Source of the DNA: Lotus japonicus
Lineage: Eukaryota; Streptophyta; Magnoliopsida; Fabales; Fabaceae
Assembly: GCF_012489685.1 (NCBI RefSeq)
Contig: NC_080042.1
Coordinates: 3,536,501-3,600,500 of the forward strand
Direction of reading: 5' to 3'
Length of the DNA stretch: 64,000 bases
Shown here: positions 46,722 through 58,593 of the stretch, in pieces
How positions within the stretch are numbered: position 1 is the stretch's first letter
How the letters are laid out: every line of letters starts with the position of its first letter
Program-made: the position numbers and the translations under genes
The notes under the pieces: model-generated
Told to the model about the DNA's origin: nothing
Databases searched by the model: none
What the model saw: only the letters and a program-made list of their open reading frames with translations

Positions 46722-49700
46722 CTACATATCTCGGACGCGAACCCTGCTGTTGTACTTGGCTGCCACGCGCTGCTTCATCGCCGTTTCTCGAATGTGCGCC
46801 TCGTCACGCGTTTCTGCCAAAAGGATCAGCTCCATCGCCATGTTGGCCTGATTTTCCCCTTCAAAATCTGGTTGAGTCCGCCATGTATAATTGTCAATCT
46901 CCACCGGCAACATGGCATCTACCCCATAGGTCATTGTAAAGGGGGTTTCCCTTGTAGTAGATTGCACAGTGGTGTTGTACGACCACAGCACCACCGGAAG
47001 TTCATCCAGCCAAGCTCCTTTAGCCTCCTCAAGCCGTCGCCTAAGTCCACGTAGGATTACCCTGTTTGCAGATTCCACTTGCCCGTTCGTCTGCGGATGC
47101 TCCACAGAGGCGAACCTCATCTGTATGCCCATTTCCTTGCAAAATTCCCTTGTTTGGCTGCTTGAAAACTGGGTCCCGTTGTCGGATACGATCTCCCTTG
47201 GGATCCCGAACCTGCAAACAATACGCTTCCAGTAGAAATTGACTATCTTTGCAGAAGTAATCTTGGCCAGGGGCTCGGCCTCAATCCACTTAGTGAAGTA
47301 GTCCACCGCTACTAGTATAAACTTCATTTGTGCCCTAGCGGTCGGAAAAGGTCCTACTAAGTCCACACCCCACATGGCGAAAGGCCATGGGGCGCTCATC
47401 GTTACCAATTCTTTTGGCGGTGCCTTAGACAAATCCGCAAACACTTGACATTTCTTGCACCGCTTCACAAAGTCCATACAATCTTTCCTGAGGATGGGCC
47501 AATAGAAACCCGCCCTCAACACCTTGCAAGCCAAAGACCTTCCCCCGATGTGGCTCGCACACACTCCTTCATGTACCTCAGACATTATCGCCTCGTATTT
47601 CTCTGGCGGTGCGCATTTTAACAACGGCGTTGAAAAACCACGGCGATACAAGTGTCCGTCAATGAGAGTATAGTGGCTCGCCTCTCGCCGTTGTTCCTTC
47701 GTGCATTGCTCCACTTCCGCCGGATCCCCCGCCAAGATAGATATTATGGGACCCATCCATGTCGCCCCTCTGTTCACACATGCCATGAGCTCGCCTTCAA
47801 TGCTTGGGTACGCCAGCGTTTCCTGAATCACACTTTTGTTGTTGCCAAGCTTCCGTGTGCTCGCCAATTTGGCCAGCACGTCCGCCCGCTGATTTTCTGC
47901 CCGAGGAACATACTCTACCACGACCTCTTGAAAAAGTGTCATCAAATATCGTACCCGCTCAAGGTACTTGATCAGATTGGGATCCTTGACCTGGAAAGTT
48001 CCCTTCACTTGATTCTCCACCAATTGCGAGTCCGTTCTTATCAACAAACTCCCGATCTTTACTTCCCGCGCCAACTTCAATCCGGCGATGAGAGCTTCAT
48101 ATTCTGCCTGGTTGTTCGTTGCTTTGAACTCGAATTTCAGCGATTGCTCCAATACTAGATCCCCTGGTCCTTCTAACGTTACTCCCGCGGCACTGCCACT
48201 ACTATTGGAGGATCCATCTACGAAGAGAGTCCACTGAGTGTCCACTCTTTCAAACCGATCTGGAGTCAACTCGACCACAAAATCAGCTAGTGACTGCGCG
48301 CCAACCGTGCCCCGCTTATCATATTGCAACCCATACTCAGACAATTCAACCGACCAGGCGACCAATCTGCCTGACAAATCCGGTTTTTGTAACACTTGTC
48401 TCAAGGGCAAATCCGTTCGCACCTTCACTGGGAAACTCTGAAAATAAGGTCTCAACCGCCGGGCGGTGACGAGGACCGCCAGCGCCGCTTTCTCAATTTT
48501 CTGGTATCTGACCTCTGCGCCCTGGAGTGTGTGACTAACAAAATAAACAATTCGATGCTCGCCATCTATCTCCTGTAGTATCACCGAACTCAGAGCGCTA
48601 TCACTCACAGCAAAATACAAGTGCAGCGGGTGTCCCTGTATTGGTTTTGACAAAATTGGCGGTGATGATAGGAGCTCCTTGAGGCGAACAAAAGCTTCCT
48701 CACACTCCACAGTCCACTCAAATGCAACATTCTTGCGAAGACACTTGAAGAAAAGGAAAGATCTGTTACCAGACTTAGGAAGAAACCGAGATAAAGCTGC
48801 TATTCGTCCTGTTAAACGTTGGACCTCCTTCACGTTAGAGGGGCTTTTCATCTGCTGGATCACCTCGCATTTATCTGGGTTTATCTCTATTCCTCTGGAT
48901 GTGATCATGAATCCTAAAAACTTGCCACCCTGAACACCAAAAGAGCATTTCTCCGGGTTGAGGCGCATATTGTGCTTCCTTATCTCGCCAAATGCTTCCT
49001 CCAGATCTTGATGATGGTCCAACCCACGTACTGATTTAACAATCATATCATCAACGTAAACCTCCATGTTTCTTCCCACCTGCCCAGCAAAAACCCTATC
49101 CATCAATCTTTGGTAGGTCGCCCCAGCATTCTTTAGTCCAAACGGCATGGTGCGATAGCAATAATTGACTCTGGCAGTCATGAAAGCCGTTTTGTCCTCG
49201 TCTGCCGGGTGCATGCGGATTTGATGATAGCCAGAATAAGCATCCATCAAGCTAAGCAGTTCGTTGCCCGAGGCACCATCAACGAGACTATCAATGCTGG
49301 GAAGGGGATACGAATCCTTTGGACATGCTTTGTTTAAGTCTGTGTAATCTACACACATTCGCCATTTTCCATTCGCCTTCTTCACCATCACGACGTTCGC
49401 CAACCACGTCGGATACTTCACTTCCCTGATGAACTCTGCCGCCAGCAACTTGTCAACTTCCTGTTGAACCGCTTTTCCCTTGTCCCCGCCCAAGCGCCGC
49501 CTGAGTTGTGAAACTGGCTTGACGCTTGGATTCAATGCTAATCGATGGCAGATGAAGTTTGGATCAATTCCGGGCATGTCCTTGCAGCTCCAAGCAAACA
49601 AATCCAAATTCTCACCCAGCAACTTCGTCAGGCGCGTCTCCTGTTCGTCCGTCAATCTAGTCCCAATCTTTAAAGTACGATCGCCAAACGTTAGCGCCTT

Positions 49701-50759
49701 TGTTTCCTCAATTGGCGTGGGCCTGTTCACCCGCCCCTCGCCACGTGGATCAAGATTTTCATCTGAAGCCTCAATTTCGTAACATCTGTGCCCAACCAAC
49801 GCACTCTTCTTGCCATACAGGTTGAGGCAATTATTGTAACATTCCCTCGCCATCTTCTGGTCAACTTTCAGCTTGCCAACCTTTCCACTGCTTAGTGGAT
49901 ATTTGACCGCCAAGTGGGCTATTGAAATTACAGCACAGAGACGATTCAATGTATTTCGCCCAATGATAACATTGTAAGATGCCACCACCTGGAGAACCAG
50001 ATACCTTATCTTCAAAACCCTGGCACACTCATCTTCCCCAAATATTGTGTCTAGATTGATGTATCCGCGCACCATTACTTGCTCACCTGCAAAACCTACC
50101 AGGGTGCCTGCATACGGAGTCAGATCATTGTCAATTAGTCCCAACTTGTCGAATGCGTCACCGTAGATAATATCAGCCGAACTACCCTGATCCAGAAGTA
50201 CCCTTCTGACGTTGAAACTATTCAACCTTAATTGCACTACTATCGGGTCGTCCTTGTGGGGTTTTATCCCCTCAAAGTCTGCCATCGAGATTGTGATGTC
50301 AGGGTGCACGAATCCGAAAGCAACTTCATGAACCGAATAAACCGCACGAACATGATGCTTTCGCGCCGCATGGGTGTCGCCACCGCCACCAAATCCTCCG
50401 GCGATGGTATTTATGGTCCCTACGGGCGGTCCGGAGTGTTGAGCGAATGTATCATCAGCCCCTTTTGTGGCGATAGCCGCTGATTCTTGCTTCTTCTTGC
50501 CCTTATTGTCCGTTCGTTCCTCCTCTCGCTTATGCGCTTTGTTTTGATCGCCGCTGTTGCGCCACGGGCCTTGGCGATTTCCTTGGTATCCCGCCCGAAT
50601 CAACTTATCAATTTCCTGCTGCAAAGTCCAACAGTCGTCCGTATCGTGCCCGGCGGACCTATGGAATTCACACCATTTCTTGGGATTGGCGTCCCGCGGC
50701 TGATATTTTGGGGCCTCTGGCTCATCCACTAGATTTGCGTACCTCGCCCCTCGGAGCAT
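46722..50759 (-). CDS. Tat-B pol polyprotein, truncated at its C terminus by TAG
   Basis: It is 1345 aa. In order: a zinc-knuckle-like segment (WCEFHRSAGHDTDDCW), aspartic protease with DQGSSAD at 50192-50172, reverse transcriptase with YVDD at 49058-49047, RT-linked RNase H, a second archaeal-type RNase H (FVDGSSNSSG, ATNNQAEYEAL), and integrase with HIGGRS...CKKC and the DDE core (GVDLVGPF, SDNGTQF, NGQVESAN). The TAG at 46724-46722 interrupts the end. The same frame then stays open for 60 codons (PNWEGPYRII block) to TGA at 46541-46539, so the stop looks like a single recent nonsense change. Upstream the frame continues into gag across another TAG. The element may have been active recently. 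Confidence 0.95.
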   Translation of the reverse strand: MLRGARYANLVDEPEAPKYQPRDANPKKWCEFHRSAGHDTDDCWTLQQEIDKLIRAGYQGNRQGPWRNSGDQNKAHKREEERTDNKGKKKQESAAIATKGADDTFAQHSGPPVGTINTIAGGFGGGGDTHAARKHHVRAVYSVHEVAFGFVHPDITISMADFEGIKPHKDDPIVVQLRLNSFNVRRVLLDQGSSADIIYGDAFDKLGLIDNDLTPYAGTLVGFAGEQVMVRGYINLDTIFGEDECARVLKIRYLVLQVVASYNVIIGRNTLNRLCAVISIAHLAVKYPLSSGKVGKLKVDQKMARECYNNCLNLYGKKSALVGHRCYEIEASDENLDPRGEGRVNRPTPIEETKALTFGDRTLKIGTRLTDEQETRLTKLLGENLDLFAWSCKDMPGIDPNFICHRLALNPSVKPVSQLRRRLGGDKGKAVQQEVDKLLAAEFIREVKYPTWLANVVMVKKANGKWRMCVDYTDLNKACPKDSYPLPSIDSLVDGASGNELLSLMDAYSGYHQIRMHPADEDKTAFMTARVNYCYRTMPFGLKNAGATYQRLMDRVFAGQVGRNMEVYVDDMIVKSVRGLDHHQDLEEAFGEIRKHNMRLNPEKCSFGVQGGKFLGFMITSRGIEINPDKCEVIQQMKSPSNVKEVQRLTGRIAALSRFLPKSGNRSFLFFKCLRKNVAFEWTVECEEAFVRLKELLSSPPILSKPIQGHPLHLYFAVSDSALSSVILQEIDGEHRIVYFVSHTLQGAEVRYQKIEKAALAVLVTARRLRPYFQSFPVKVRTDLPLRQVLQKPDLSGRLVAWSVELSEYGLQYDKRGTVGAQSLADFVVELTPDRFERVDTQWTLFVDGSSNSSGSAAGVTLEGPGDLVLEQSLKFEFKATNNQAEYEALIAGLKLAREVKIGSLLIRTDSQLVENQVKGTFQVKDPNLIKYLERVRYLMTLFQEVVVEYVPRAENQRADVLAKLASTRKLGNNKSVIQETLAYPSIEGELMACVNRGATWMGPIISILAGDPAEVEQCTKEQRREASHYTLIDGHLYRRGFSTPLLKCAPPEKYEAIMSEVHEGVCASHIGGRSLACKVLRAGFYWPILRKDCMDFVKRCKKCQVFADLSKAPPKELVTMSAPWPFAMWGVDLVGPFPTARAQMKFILVAVDYFTKWIEAEPLAKITSAKIVNFYWKRIVCRFGIPREIVSDNGTQFSSSQTREFCKEMGIQMRFASVEHPQTNGQVESANRVILRGLRRRLEEAKGAWLDELPVVLWSYNTTVQSTTRETPFTMTYGVDAMLPVEIDNYTWRTQPDFEGENQANMAMELILLAETRDEAHIRETAMKQRVAAKYNSRVRVRDM

Positions 50760-50762
50760 ATC

Positions 50763-51905
50763 CTATAAATCTGTATTCATCACCATATCAGTCTCCTCCC
50801 GCTGGCGATGAGACTTAGATTGCCAAGGCCGGCGTTGTTCATAATCATCGCGCCGTGGATACAACTGTTCCTTGGTCGGTTTGAATACCGCCTTCCCTTT
50901 ATCTTGTCTCTGCTGCTTGCCATCCCCCTTATCCTCACCATTCTTATCTTTTTTCGCGCGCTTGGGAGACGTGTCGCCTTTTTCCAGTTTCGCGCGCTTT
51001 CTTTTGAAAGCATCGTCCTCTTCGTCTAGGATATAAGTGCTGGCGCGAGCACGCATCTCTTCCATCGAACGTGCCGGCTTGCGTGTCAACTTGCTGTTCA
51101 ACCCTCCCGGTAACAAACCATTCTTGAATGCCAGAGCACAGGCTCGAGGTTCTTCGTCTTCTACCTTAACCGATGCAGCGCTGTACCGTGCCATGTATTC
51201 CTTCAGTGACTCTCCATCTTGTTGGCGAATGTTGTACAGGTCATTGATTGTTACCGGCTGATTCTTATTCGCCGAGAATTGTACCAGAAACTTGGATGAA
51301 AAGTCTCTTAAATTCGAAATCGATCCGTGCGGCAAAGTCGTGAACCATGCCATCGCCTTTGATTTGAACGTCGATGGAAACATCCTGCACTTCACCGCAT
51401 CCGATGCCGCAATTATCACCATCTTAGTGTTGAAATACAGTAGATGATCCTTCGGATCAGAATCTCCACTGTAGGAATCCAGAACTAACGTTTTCATATT
51501 ATCCGGAATTGCCACACTCTCAACGTCCTCCGAGAATGGACGGAACTCGGCTACAGAATCCGCCTCCCTGCTTCCATCATCCTGTTTCCCACGGCGATAG
51601 AAATCTAACTGAGCTTGTAGATGCTCATTCCGCTGCTGGATGTTGCCAATGCTGCGCATCATATGGCGCCATTGCTCCTGTGTCACCGCCGGTTGTTGCT
51701 CTGGAGCAGGTGAATTCTCTGGTGAGCGCTCCAGAGATCCGACCTGCGAAGGCGATGGAGGAGGTGGTGGTGATGGAGGAGGAGAAGGCGGCTGTACCCC
51801 CGCCGTTCGTATCGAGGAATCCAGGACAACTCGATGAGGCCGCCGAGGCGGCGAAATTCGCTGTCGCACTGCTGAATGATGCTGCCTCCTGCGTCGAGTC
51901 TCCAT
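50763..51905 (-). CDS. Tat-B Gag
   Basis: It is 380 aa from the ATG at 51905 (METRRRRQHHSAVRQ), a start that parallels METRSCG in Tat-A and Tat-C. The N terminus is basic and then Pro-rich. The capsid region has LDSYSGDSDPKDHL, MARYSAASV and LTRKPAR. A Lys-rich stretch follows. The frame ends at TAG (50765-50763), and pol follows in the same frame one codon later. Because the zinc-knuckle-like segment lies beyond the stop, I read the TAG as a mutation rather than a normal gag terminus. Confidence 0.93.
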   Translation of the reverse strand: METRRRRQHHSAVRQRISPPRRPHRVVLDSSIRTAGVQPPSPPPSPPPPPSPSQVGSLERSPENSPAPEQQPAVTQEQWRHMMRSIGNIQQRNEHLQAQLDFYRRGKQDDGSREADSVAEFRPFSEDVESVAIPDNMKTLVLDSYSGDSDPKDHLLYFNTKMVIIAASDAVKCRMFPSTFKSKAMAWFTTLPHGSISNLRDFSSKFLVQFSANKNQPVTINDLYNIRQQDGESLKEYMARYSAASVKVEDEEPRACALAFKNGLLPGGLNSKLTRKPARSMEEMRARASTYILDEEDDAFKRKRAKLEKGDTSPKRAKKDKNGEDKGDGKQQRQDKGKAVFKPTKEQLYPRRDDYEQRRPWQSKSHRQREETDMVMNTDL

Positions 51906-52052
51906 CCAAACCAGGAATGACGCAAACTCGATCGGAAAACGAACACCGGTCACAGAATCAAAATCAGAAAACCAGAGAATTGCCTAACCGCAATCAGAGA
52001 TAACTTCCTGCACAATCAATCCACGTGAATGGGAGTAGAAAGTTTACAGATC

Positions 52053-52071
52053 CCCCACAGACGGCGCCAAA
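52053..52071 (-). other. Primer-binding site of Tat-B
   Basis: On the minus strand TTTGGCGCCGTCTGTGGGG follows the LTR directly. TGGCGCCGTCTGTGG is a common internal start of plant Ty3/gypsy elements. Confidence 0.8.
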
Positions 52072-52353
52072 TGTTCTGGGAATGAACATTGAGGATAGGG
52101 ATAGTACCTAGAGAGCGGAAGAATGTGCTTAGAGAGAGTAAGAATGAGAGTAAGAGTGCTGAATCTCAAGTATTATTTCATCAAATGAGCCAAAAGTCCC
52201 TTACAATTGGTAACTCCCTCCTATTTATAGAGTTTGGGCACTACCTATTGGGCCAATTGGGCCTCCGAGACCAAGGCCCAACTTAAGGCCAGGGCCCCGC
52301 CCCGGGGCGGGCTACACGCTGGGCGTTGCCCCTCTAGGGGCTCGCCCAGTCCA
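52072..52353 (-). repeat. 5' LTR of Tat-B (element orientation)
   Basis: It is the same length as the other LTR and differs at 5 sites. A TATA box (TATAAATA on minus) is at 52222-52229. Confidence 0.95.
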
Positions 52354-52686
52354 CCAATCTTCCCGACAACAAAACCATATTAAATTCAACCACAAAAATT
52401 TCCAGAAATAAAAGCAAATACTCCTTTTCCCTCACCCAAATCCAAAAAATTAAAAATATTGTTCAGAGGTGGGGTTTTGACATGCACCAAAGAAGAGGAG
52501 GTGGGGTTTTGCCTGGAATTTTGACCCACCTCCGTTGAACCCAAATATGAATATGCCATAGACCACCCCGCCGCTCCTTGTCGTCACCGCAACACCATCG
52601 CCGCTCCTTTTCGAATCCTCCATCTTCATCTCTCTTCCTCCCTCGATCCTACTCTAGGAGTAGAGATGAAGAAGGCATAGGAGTAG
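52354..52686. other. DNA between Tat-B and gL3, no gene
   Basis: It has short CT- and GC-rich stretches and two GAGGTGGGGTTTTG repeats near 52467 and 52499. With gL3 and gL4 removed it is continuous with 56380-56602 and 60343 onward, a (GGTGGT)-rich region that could be gene-derived. Confidence 0.45.
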
Positions 52687-54211
52687 TGTGAGACCCAAGT
52701 TTTTAAGCTCAGAATAAATTAATTAATTTAATATTCACGATTAGGTTTCGATGTAACGTGAAGGAAGAAAAAAACTGAACAAGTGTTCATTAGATGGAAT
52801 AAATTATGAAGGAGATAATTCAGGAAAAGACTAAGGATAATATTCGAATCGACGAAACTTATAGCGTGAGTCTTATTCGCTGACGCCTAGGACAAGAACC
52901 TTAGGAAAACGATTAATTTAACCCTTGGAACACTATAGGAATAAATTCCAAAAATCTTCAAGAGGAATATAAGAATTTCTCTTATTCCTTTTCATGACAA
53001 GCGTTTCGATACGAAACCCTGGGTTGTACAAACGTCAAATTCTAATTTTCGGAAGTTTGCCGAAACTAAACCCCTAATAGTTCAAGAACCCTAAAATCAA
53101 CCGACGATGAAGACTTTTTCTATTCAGAGCTTCAAACAAAGATTCCACACATGTACACCCATTTCATTCGATGTTTCTCATCTTTCTTCAGAGAGAAGTT
53201 TTCTCATCCGACATTAACTGCAAAAAGTAGTTCTTCGGGTAAAATCGATTTACACCGACTTTGGATCGTTTGCTTTAATTCCAAGAAACCTGTTTCGAGT
53301 TCTGGAATTCTGTCACCAAAACCTATCTTAGAATTCACATAGGAATGCGCAGGAAAAATCGGAATCGCGAAATAATCATTTTCCCGTATTTTCCCTTACC
53401 TATAAATAGGTGGAAAAAAGAAAAAAAATCAAAAATCCACCCAAAAACCCCATGGGAGGCCGCGAGCTTGGAGGAGGAAGGAGGAGAAGTGATTTTCGCC
53501 GTTTCTTGCCTGATCTTTGCACCGTTCGTTGCTACGCGTAGACCTCGAGGTATAGATGCTATTCCTTACTTCTGATCGTCAATTCCGTCGTTTTTCTCTA
53601 TGTCTTTCTGTGCTCAAAGTTTTGAGCTTTTTGTAAAACTGTTCAAATATCCTGATTTCAGTGTCTAAACTTGTTGCCTACATGCCCAAGAGCATGAATA
53701 TCCGGTTGTTTTCTGCTGAATCTCGCCGAATTGCCACCGAGTTTCAATTCTGCTCGAAAAACCCATTTTTGGCCAAAGCTTCGTCCTTTAGACTTAAAAC
53801 TCTCGACTGAGCTTAGCGCCAGTAGGACTAGGTTTCATAAACGTCGTCGGTGACGTCCCCATCAAATTTGTTTTTCGAAATTCCAATTTTGAAATTCCGA
53901 GCTAAAAATATTGACCAAAATACCCCTGCGACAGTTTTCGACCCGATAATTTTTCCGAGCTTTGATTCGCCTTAGTTACGACTAATGACAGCCTAGGAAC
54001 CAAGTTTGATCGAAGAAAAATCGACGCACACAATTAGTGTGTGTGGCCGAGAGCACCCTCCAAGGGGGAGGAAAATTTCTTTTTCGAAAACTTGTCTTAA
54101 CGCGTTAGATTATTGTACTTCGGAGTTTATGATGCTTCGTGTAACCTTAGTAATTATTGTTTGCTGAGTTTCTGGCTGATTGAGATTGAATTCTGTGGTT
54201 TTCGCTCAAAG

Positions 54212-54289
54212 GTTCAATTGTGGAAACTTTGGGGTTGACTGAACAAGCTTGCGAGGGAGACCTACACCGCGAGACTGGAACAACTCGAG
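54212..54289 (+). other. Putative 78-nt internal exon of gL3
   Basis: It is bounded by GCTCAAAG and GTTAGGGCAACTTAC. The 2-nt entry phase is open for 25 codons and contains ACE; another frame has a stop. Confidence 0.5.
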
Positions 54290-55049
54290 GTTAGGGCAAC
54301 TTACTTACTAGCTATTTATATTGTAGGCGTCGATAACTTCGACTTGAATATTGCTTGATATTGAATATTGCTTGGATATTGTTTATCGCTTTGAATTGGA
54401 AAATGTTTTCTGGAGGCTTCGACCGAGTGAACTTATATGAGACGTGTGTCTTCATTTTCTGAGAGGTTTCGGCCGTTTACTGGTTTCTGTCTTATGATTT
54501 CCGCACAGAATTATTGTCGTATTGCTTCTTATAGCTTGAGATATTGATTTTGTTGTCGAATCGTGCGCTTTGACACGATTGCGAAGTGTAGGACATTTAA
54601 ATTGATACTTTTTTATCATTCGGGTTGAAAGAATAACCCTAGGCAGGTCCTGACCTGAGGTCTGAGATCTAGCCCTCTTTGAACACTTAGACTTTTCCCG
54701 GGGATTATATTTGGGGGGATTTGGGAAACTTTAAATAGTCAGAATTTGGAACTCGGAAACTTATGGAATTCGGATTTCGATAATAAACCTCATAACTTGA
54801 TTAACTCAACTTGAAATGCTTTGATTAATTAACGAGACCTTTAGGAAAATTTAAGAGTTGGAAATGATTGTGAAAAACGGGAAATAGTCGAAAAGCCTTG
54901 AACTTGAGATGATTGGATGGTCGTCACGGGGATGAACCATAGTGACCATGGAAATGTCACTGAGTGCAATATGTACTCTGGCTTTTCACAGCCTAGTCGC
55001 AAAGACGAATTTGACCTTCGGGTACTTTTTAATTGAGATTTGTAGTTAA

Positions 55050-55470
55050 ACACGTACGCGCGAATCCGTATGTCCAAACCCGACGGGTTGGACTGATTCG
55101 GCAATAATTGTTTGACACGCGCGAGTCCGTATATTCAATCCGATGGATTGGATCGATTCGGCGGTAGTCACTCAGGCACGCGTGAGTCCGTATGTTCAAT
55201 CCGATGGATTTGATCGATTCAGCGATTGCCATTTTAACTCGCGTGAATCCGTATGTTCAATCCGATGGATTGGATCGATTCAGCGATAACCTTTCGACAC
55301 GCGCGGATCCGTATGTTCAATCCGATGGATTGGATCGATTCGGCGATAGTCATTGGACGCGCGCAACATCCGTATGTTCGACTCTATTGAGTGAACCGAC
55401 TTGGCGTTGTCATTTGTTGCGTGTGCGAGTCTGTATGTTAAACCCGATGGGTTGGATCGACTTGACATGC
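55050..55470 (+). repeat. 61-bp tandem array of gL3
   Basis: TCCGTA-type marks occur at 55065, 55126, 55187, 55248, 55308, 55369 and 55430, a 60-61 bp period over seven units with core CCGATGGATTGGATCGATTC. Confidence 0.95.
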
Positions 55471-57450
55471 CTATTTGTTGGGATCATCTTTTGAATTGAC
55501 ATTACATGCATACATACACCCTTATTGAATTGTTGAGCCATTGTTTATTGAACTGTTGAGATAGTAGATATCGAATTGTTTATTAGAGCCTTGATAACAT
55601 GCTAAGTATATACCTTAAGATAGGCCACTGAGAACCTATATAAGTATATACCCCCTTTATCACATGTTGTTTGTATATCTATTGCATTCCGTGAGTTGAC
55701 CCTAGCGCCTTGGCTTTGGTTGCATGTTTGTGTTTGGGCGGTCGGCCTGCTGTCAGGCGTCCGTCAGTCGATTCGTGATGATTCGTCACTCGAGGAGGAC
55801 CAGGAGCGTAATGGCTATTACTGAAGCTTTCGGCGAGGACTCGGACTGAATGTATGACCAGATGAGGGTCGATAATGGAAGTATAGGGTATGGGTATTTA
55901 GAGCCTACTAAGGTTGGGTGTTAGTGTCATAGCTCTGATTCGTCATTTGTACTTTTGGGACAGGGTAGTTTCCGACAGATTGCTTTTCGGTGTGATTCTC
56001 CGTAGATGGGAATCGCATGGAGTAGTCGGACGTAGGAAGTCTTTTGGAGGCCGTTTTGGGTTGACTTACTTTCTTGGAGGACTGTATTTATAAAACTCAT
56101 GACTCTATCTATGGGTCGCACTTGTTTGCCGTTGGGCAATACTTTTAGTTACTTGATGTTACTTACCGTCACTTGAGGACACTCGTGACGATGATTTTGG
56201 GTGCAACGAGGGCTGTACTTATATTGTATGTTAATCGCTGTTAATCGCGAATGGGTTGAGTCTTTATTTCGACAAGTCATTTTATTTAAAAAGAAAACGA
56301 AAAAAAATACCTGCTTTTCCGCTTTATTTTATCTTTGGTTACTAAAGTGACGCCACCGAAATCGGGGTGTTACAAGTAGATACGCGACGGCGGTGGTCGG
56401 TGACTGAAGAGCTTCAACGGAGGTGGTGATGGCGCGGCGCTTCATGGACTGGAGATCCATGTAAAGGAGGCGCTACGAACCCAGAGGTGGTGGTGGCGGC
56501 GCAGTTTGGTGGTGGTGCTGCCAGATCTTGATTTTGAAGAAGAGGAGGAAGTGGTGGCAAATGGCTCTAGCGAAAGAAGGAAGTGGTTTCAAAGAAGAAG
56601 GTTGTAACACCCCGATTTCCAGGTGTCACTTTAGTAACCAAAAATAACTTCACGCGGAAAACAAGTAATTTTTTTTTCGTTTGATTCCTTTTAAATCAAG
56701 CAATAGAGAAATAAAGACATAACCCCAACACTAACTAACCAATATACAAATATATACACATGTACAGCCTCAGCTGCACTCTCCCGTCACGCGCACTCGC
56801 AGTGACTCCAAAGTAGTGTGCCCGTAGGCAAATAGTTACAGATCCAGATGTGTGAGTAAGAAAATTATAATTACAAACCACTAGGAGAAAGTCGGCCTCA
56901 AAATGGCCTAAGCAAAGACCCCTATGGTCCGACTGACTCACTGTGATCCCTTAGCAAGAGAACCACACAAAAGTCATGCGTCGGGAACCTACCCTGTCCC
57001 AAAAGCAAAACGAATCAGAGCTATTACAGTAACAACCAACTCAAAAGACTCTAACCACCCATAACCCACACTACTATCATCGACCCTCCCTCGATCAGTC
57101 ATGAAGTCCGGGTCCTCGTCGAAAGCTTCAGTAATAGTCGTTCCGCTCCGGGTCTTTCCCGCACAACGAATCATCACGAACCGGCTGACAGACGCCTGGC
57201 AGCAGGCCGACCGCCTAAACACAAACATACAAACAAAGCCAAGGCGCTAGGGTCAACTTACAGAATACAATAGATATACAATCAACATGCGATAAAAGGG
57301 GTATATATATATATGTTGTATATATACATATAAGTTATGCACTGCCTACCCTAAGGTTTATACATAGCATGTTATCAAATCTCTTACACAATTCAATCAT
57401 AATAAGATGCATTGTGTGCCAGTGCAGAATATGCTGGAACAAACCCGAAT

Positions 57451-57552
57451 AACGTCACTCTGCTTGGCGACGGGACAAATCAACAACGTCACTCTGCTTG
57501 GCGACAGAACAAATCAACGACGTCACTCTGCTTGGCGACGGGACAAACCAAC
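57451..57552 (-). repeat. 34-bp tandem array of gL4
   Basis: ACGTCACTCTGCTTGGCGAC recurs with unit starts at 57451, 57485 and 57519. More diverged TCTGCTTGG/TCTACATGG units continue to about 57835. Confidence 0.9.
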
Positions 57553-58593
57553 GGTATTGTCACTTATAGGCTGGGCACCTCGAGACGGTCGTAACACTGG
57601 CCTCGTGTTTAACCATTTCTGCTTGGGCGTCGCTTATCACCTTTGGCTATAGTCAAGACGGTACAAACTCTACATGGTTTGACCATTTCTGCTTGCTATG
57701 CCGGACATCAACAAGCACGAAACAACTCTACATGGATGATCGTTACCTCCTGTTGTGCCAGATATAGTCAGGGCCGATTCAACTCTGCATGGCTGATCGT
57801 TACATCCTGCTATACCGAAGTACTCTGCTTGGCACTTCATCGCGTATATGCATGTGTGCAATATGATTATCAAAACCAGAGTCACTGTCGGTCAATACAA
57901 CACGACTCGGAGTTAGTGTCGGTCAATACAACACAACTCCCACCACAAAATCCACAAACAAAACCCAGAGTCTGTGCCGGTCAATACAGCACGACTCGAA
58001 CAACACTCCCAAGAGTACTAAAGTACTCGGTGACTTTCAATCATCACCATAGCTCACCTTAGTGGCTTTCCCCAATTCCAAAACTCTCCAAACCCACAAC
58101 AAAAGCCGACTTTTCCCCGTCTTTCGTAAATATTTTCCCCTTTAGTTCTCCTATGATTATTCGTTTAGTAAAAACATTTCGAATTGAATTAGTCAGGTTA
58201 TGAGTTTATTTCTCAAAGTCTAAGTCTCCCAAAGTCTCTAGTTTTCGAAATTCTATTCATTCTAGGTTTTCCGAAAACCAACCACCCAAAAGAAGTTTCC
58301 CAGGGAAAGTCTAAGTAAACCAACGAATACCAACGAATGGCTAAGTCCCAAACCCCTCGTTTGAACTTGCCTAGGGTTGTTCATCCAACCCGAAATGTCA
58401 AAGATCACCAGATCAATGAATCTCCACTCCGAAGTTGCGTCAAAACGCTCAATTCAACACATCATCAATATCACAAGTTATGAAAACAATCATAACAATA
58501 AATCATCATCATATACAACATCAGATAAAGCATAGTTCGAATTTATCGACGCCTATCATGCAATCATAGCTAAATAAAGCAAGTTGCCCTAAC

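Larger units (their letters stand above)
37708..52353 (-). mobile_element. Tat-B: young Tat-lineage Ty3/gypsy retrotransposon containing gL2
   Basis: Two 282-bp LTRs (37708-37989 and 52072-52353) differ at 5 positions (1.8%). On the minus strand come the primer-binding site, gag, pol and a 3' region holding a gene on the opposite strand. Without gL2 and its duplication it is about 10.4 kb. The flanks ACAAT (37703-37707) and CCAAT (52354-52358) fit a 5-bp target duplication with one substitution. Gag and pol share one frame from 51905 to 46539 with only two TAG stops. No clear polypurine tract lies beside the 3' LTR. Confidence 0.95.
52687..56374 (+). mobile_element. gL3: giant solo-LTR-like element, 3688 bp
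   Basis: It runs TGTGAGACCC...GGGTGTTACA with the perfect duplication AGTAG (52682-52686 and 56375-56379). It has a TATA box (TATAAATA) at 53401, putative exon 1 with GGCCGCGAG and a donor after 53549, an intron of 662 bp, the 78-nt exon at 54212-54289 and a 61-bp tandem array at about 55050-55470. The end sequences and order match gL2. There is no protein gene. Confidence 0.87.

Noticed and set aside
50763..50765. TAG between gag and pol as programmed readthrough
   Set aside because: The zinc-knuckle-like segment lies after the stop, sister copies lack a stop at this place, and a second TAG near the pol end looks the same, so mutation is simpler.
51509..52003. Plus-strand frame of 164 codons over Tat-B gag
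   Set aside because: It is the antisense shadow of the Pro-rich part of gag.
55050..55470. CRISPR-like array
   Set aside because: The repeats are contiguous 61-bp tandem units with no distinct spacers, in a plant retroelement.
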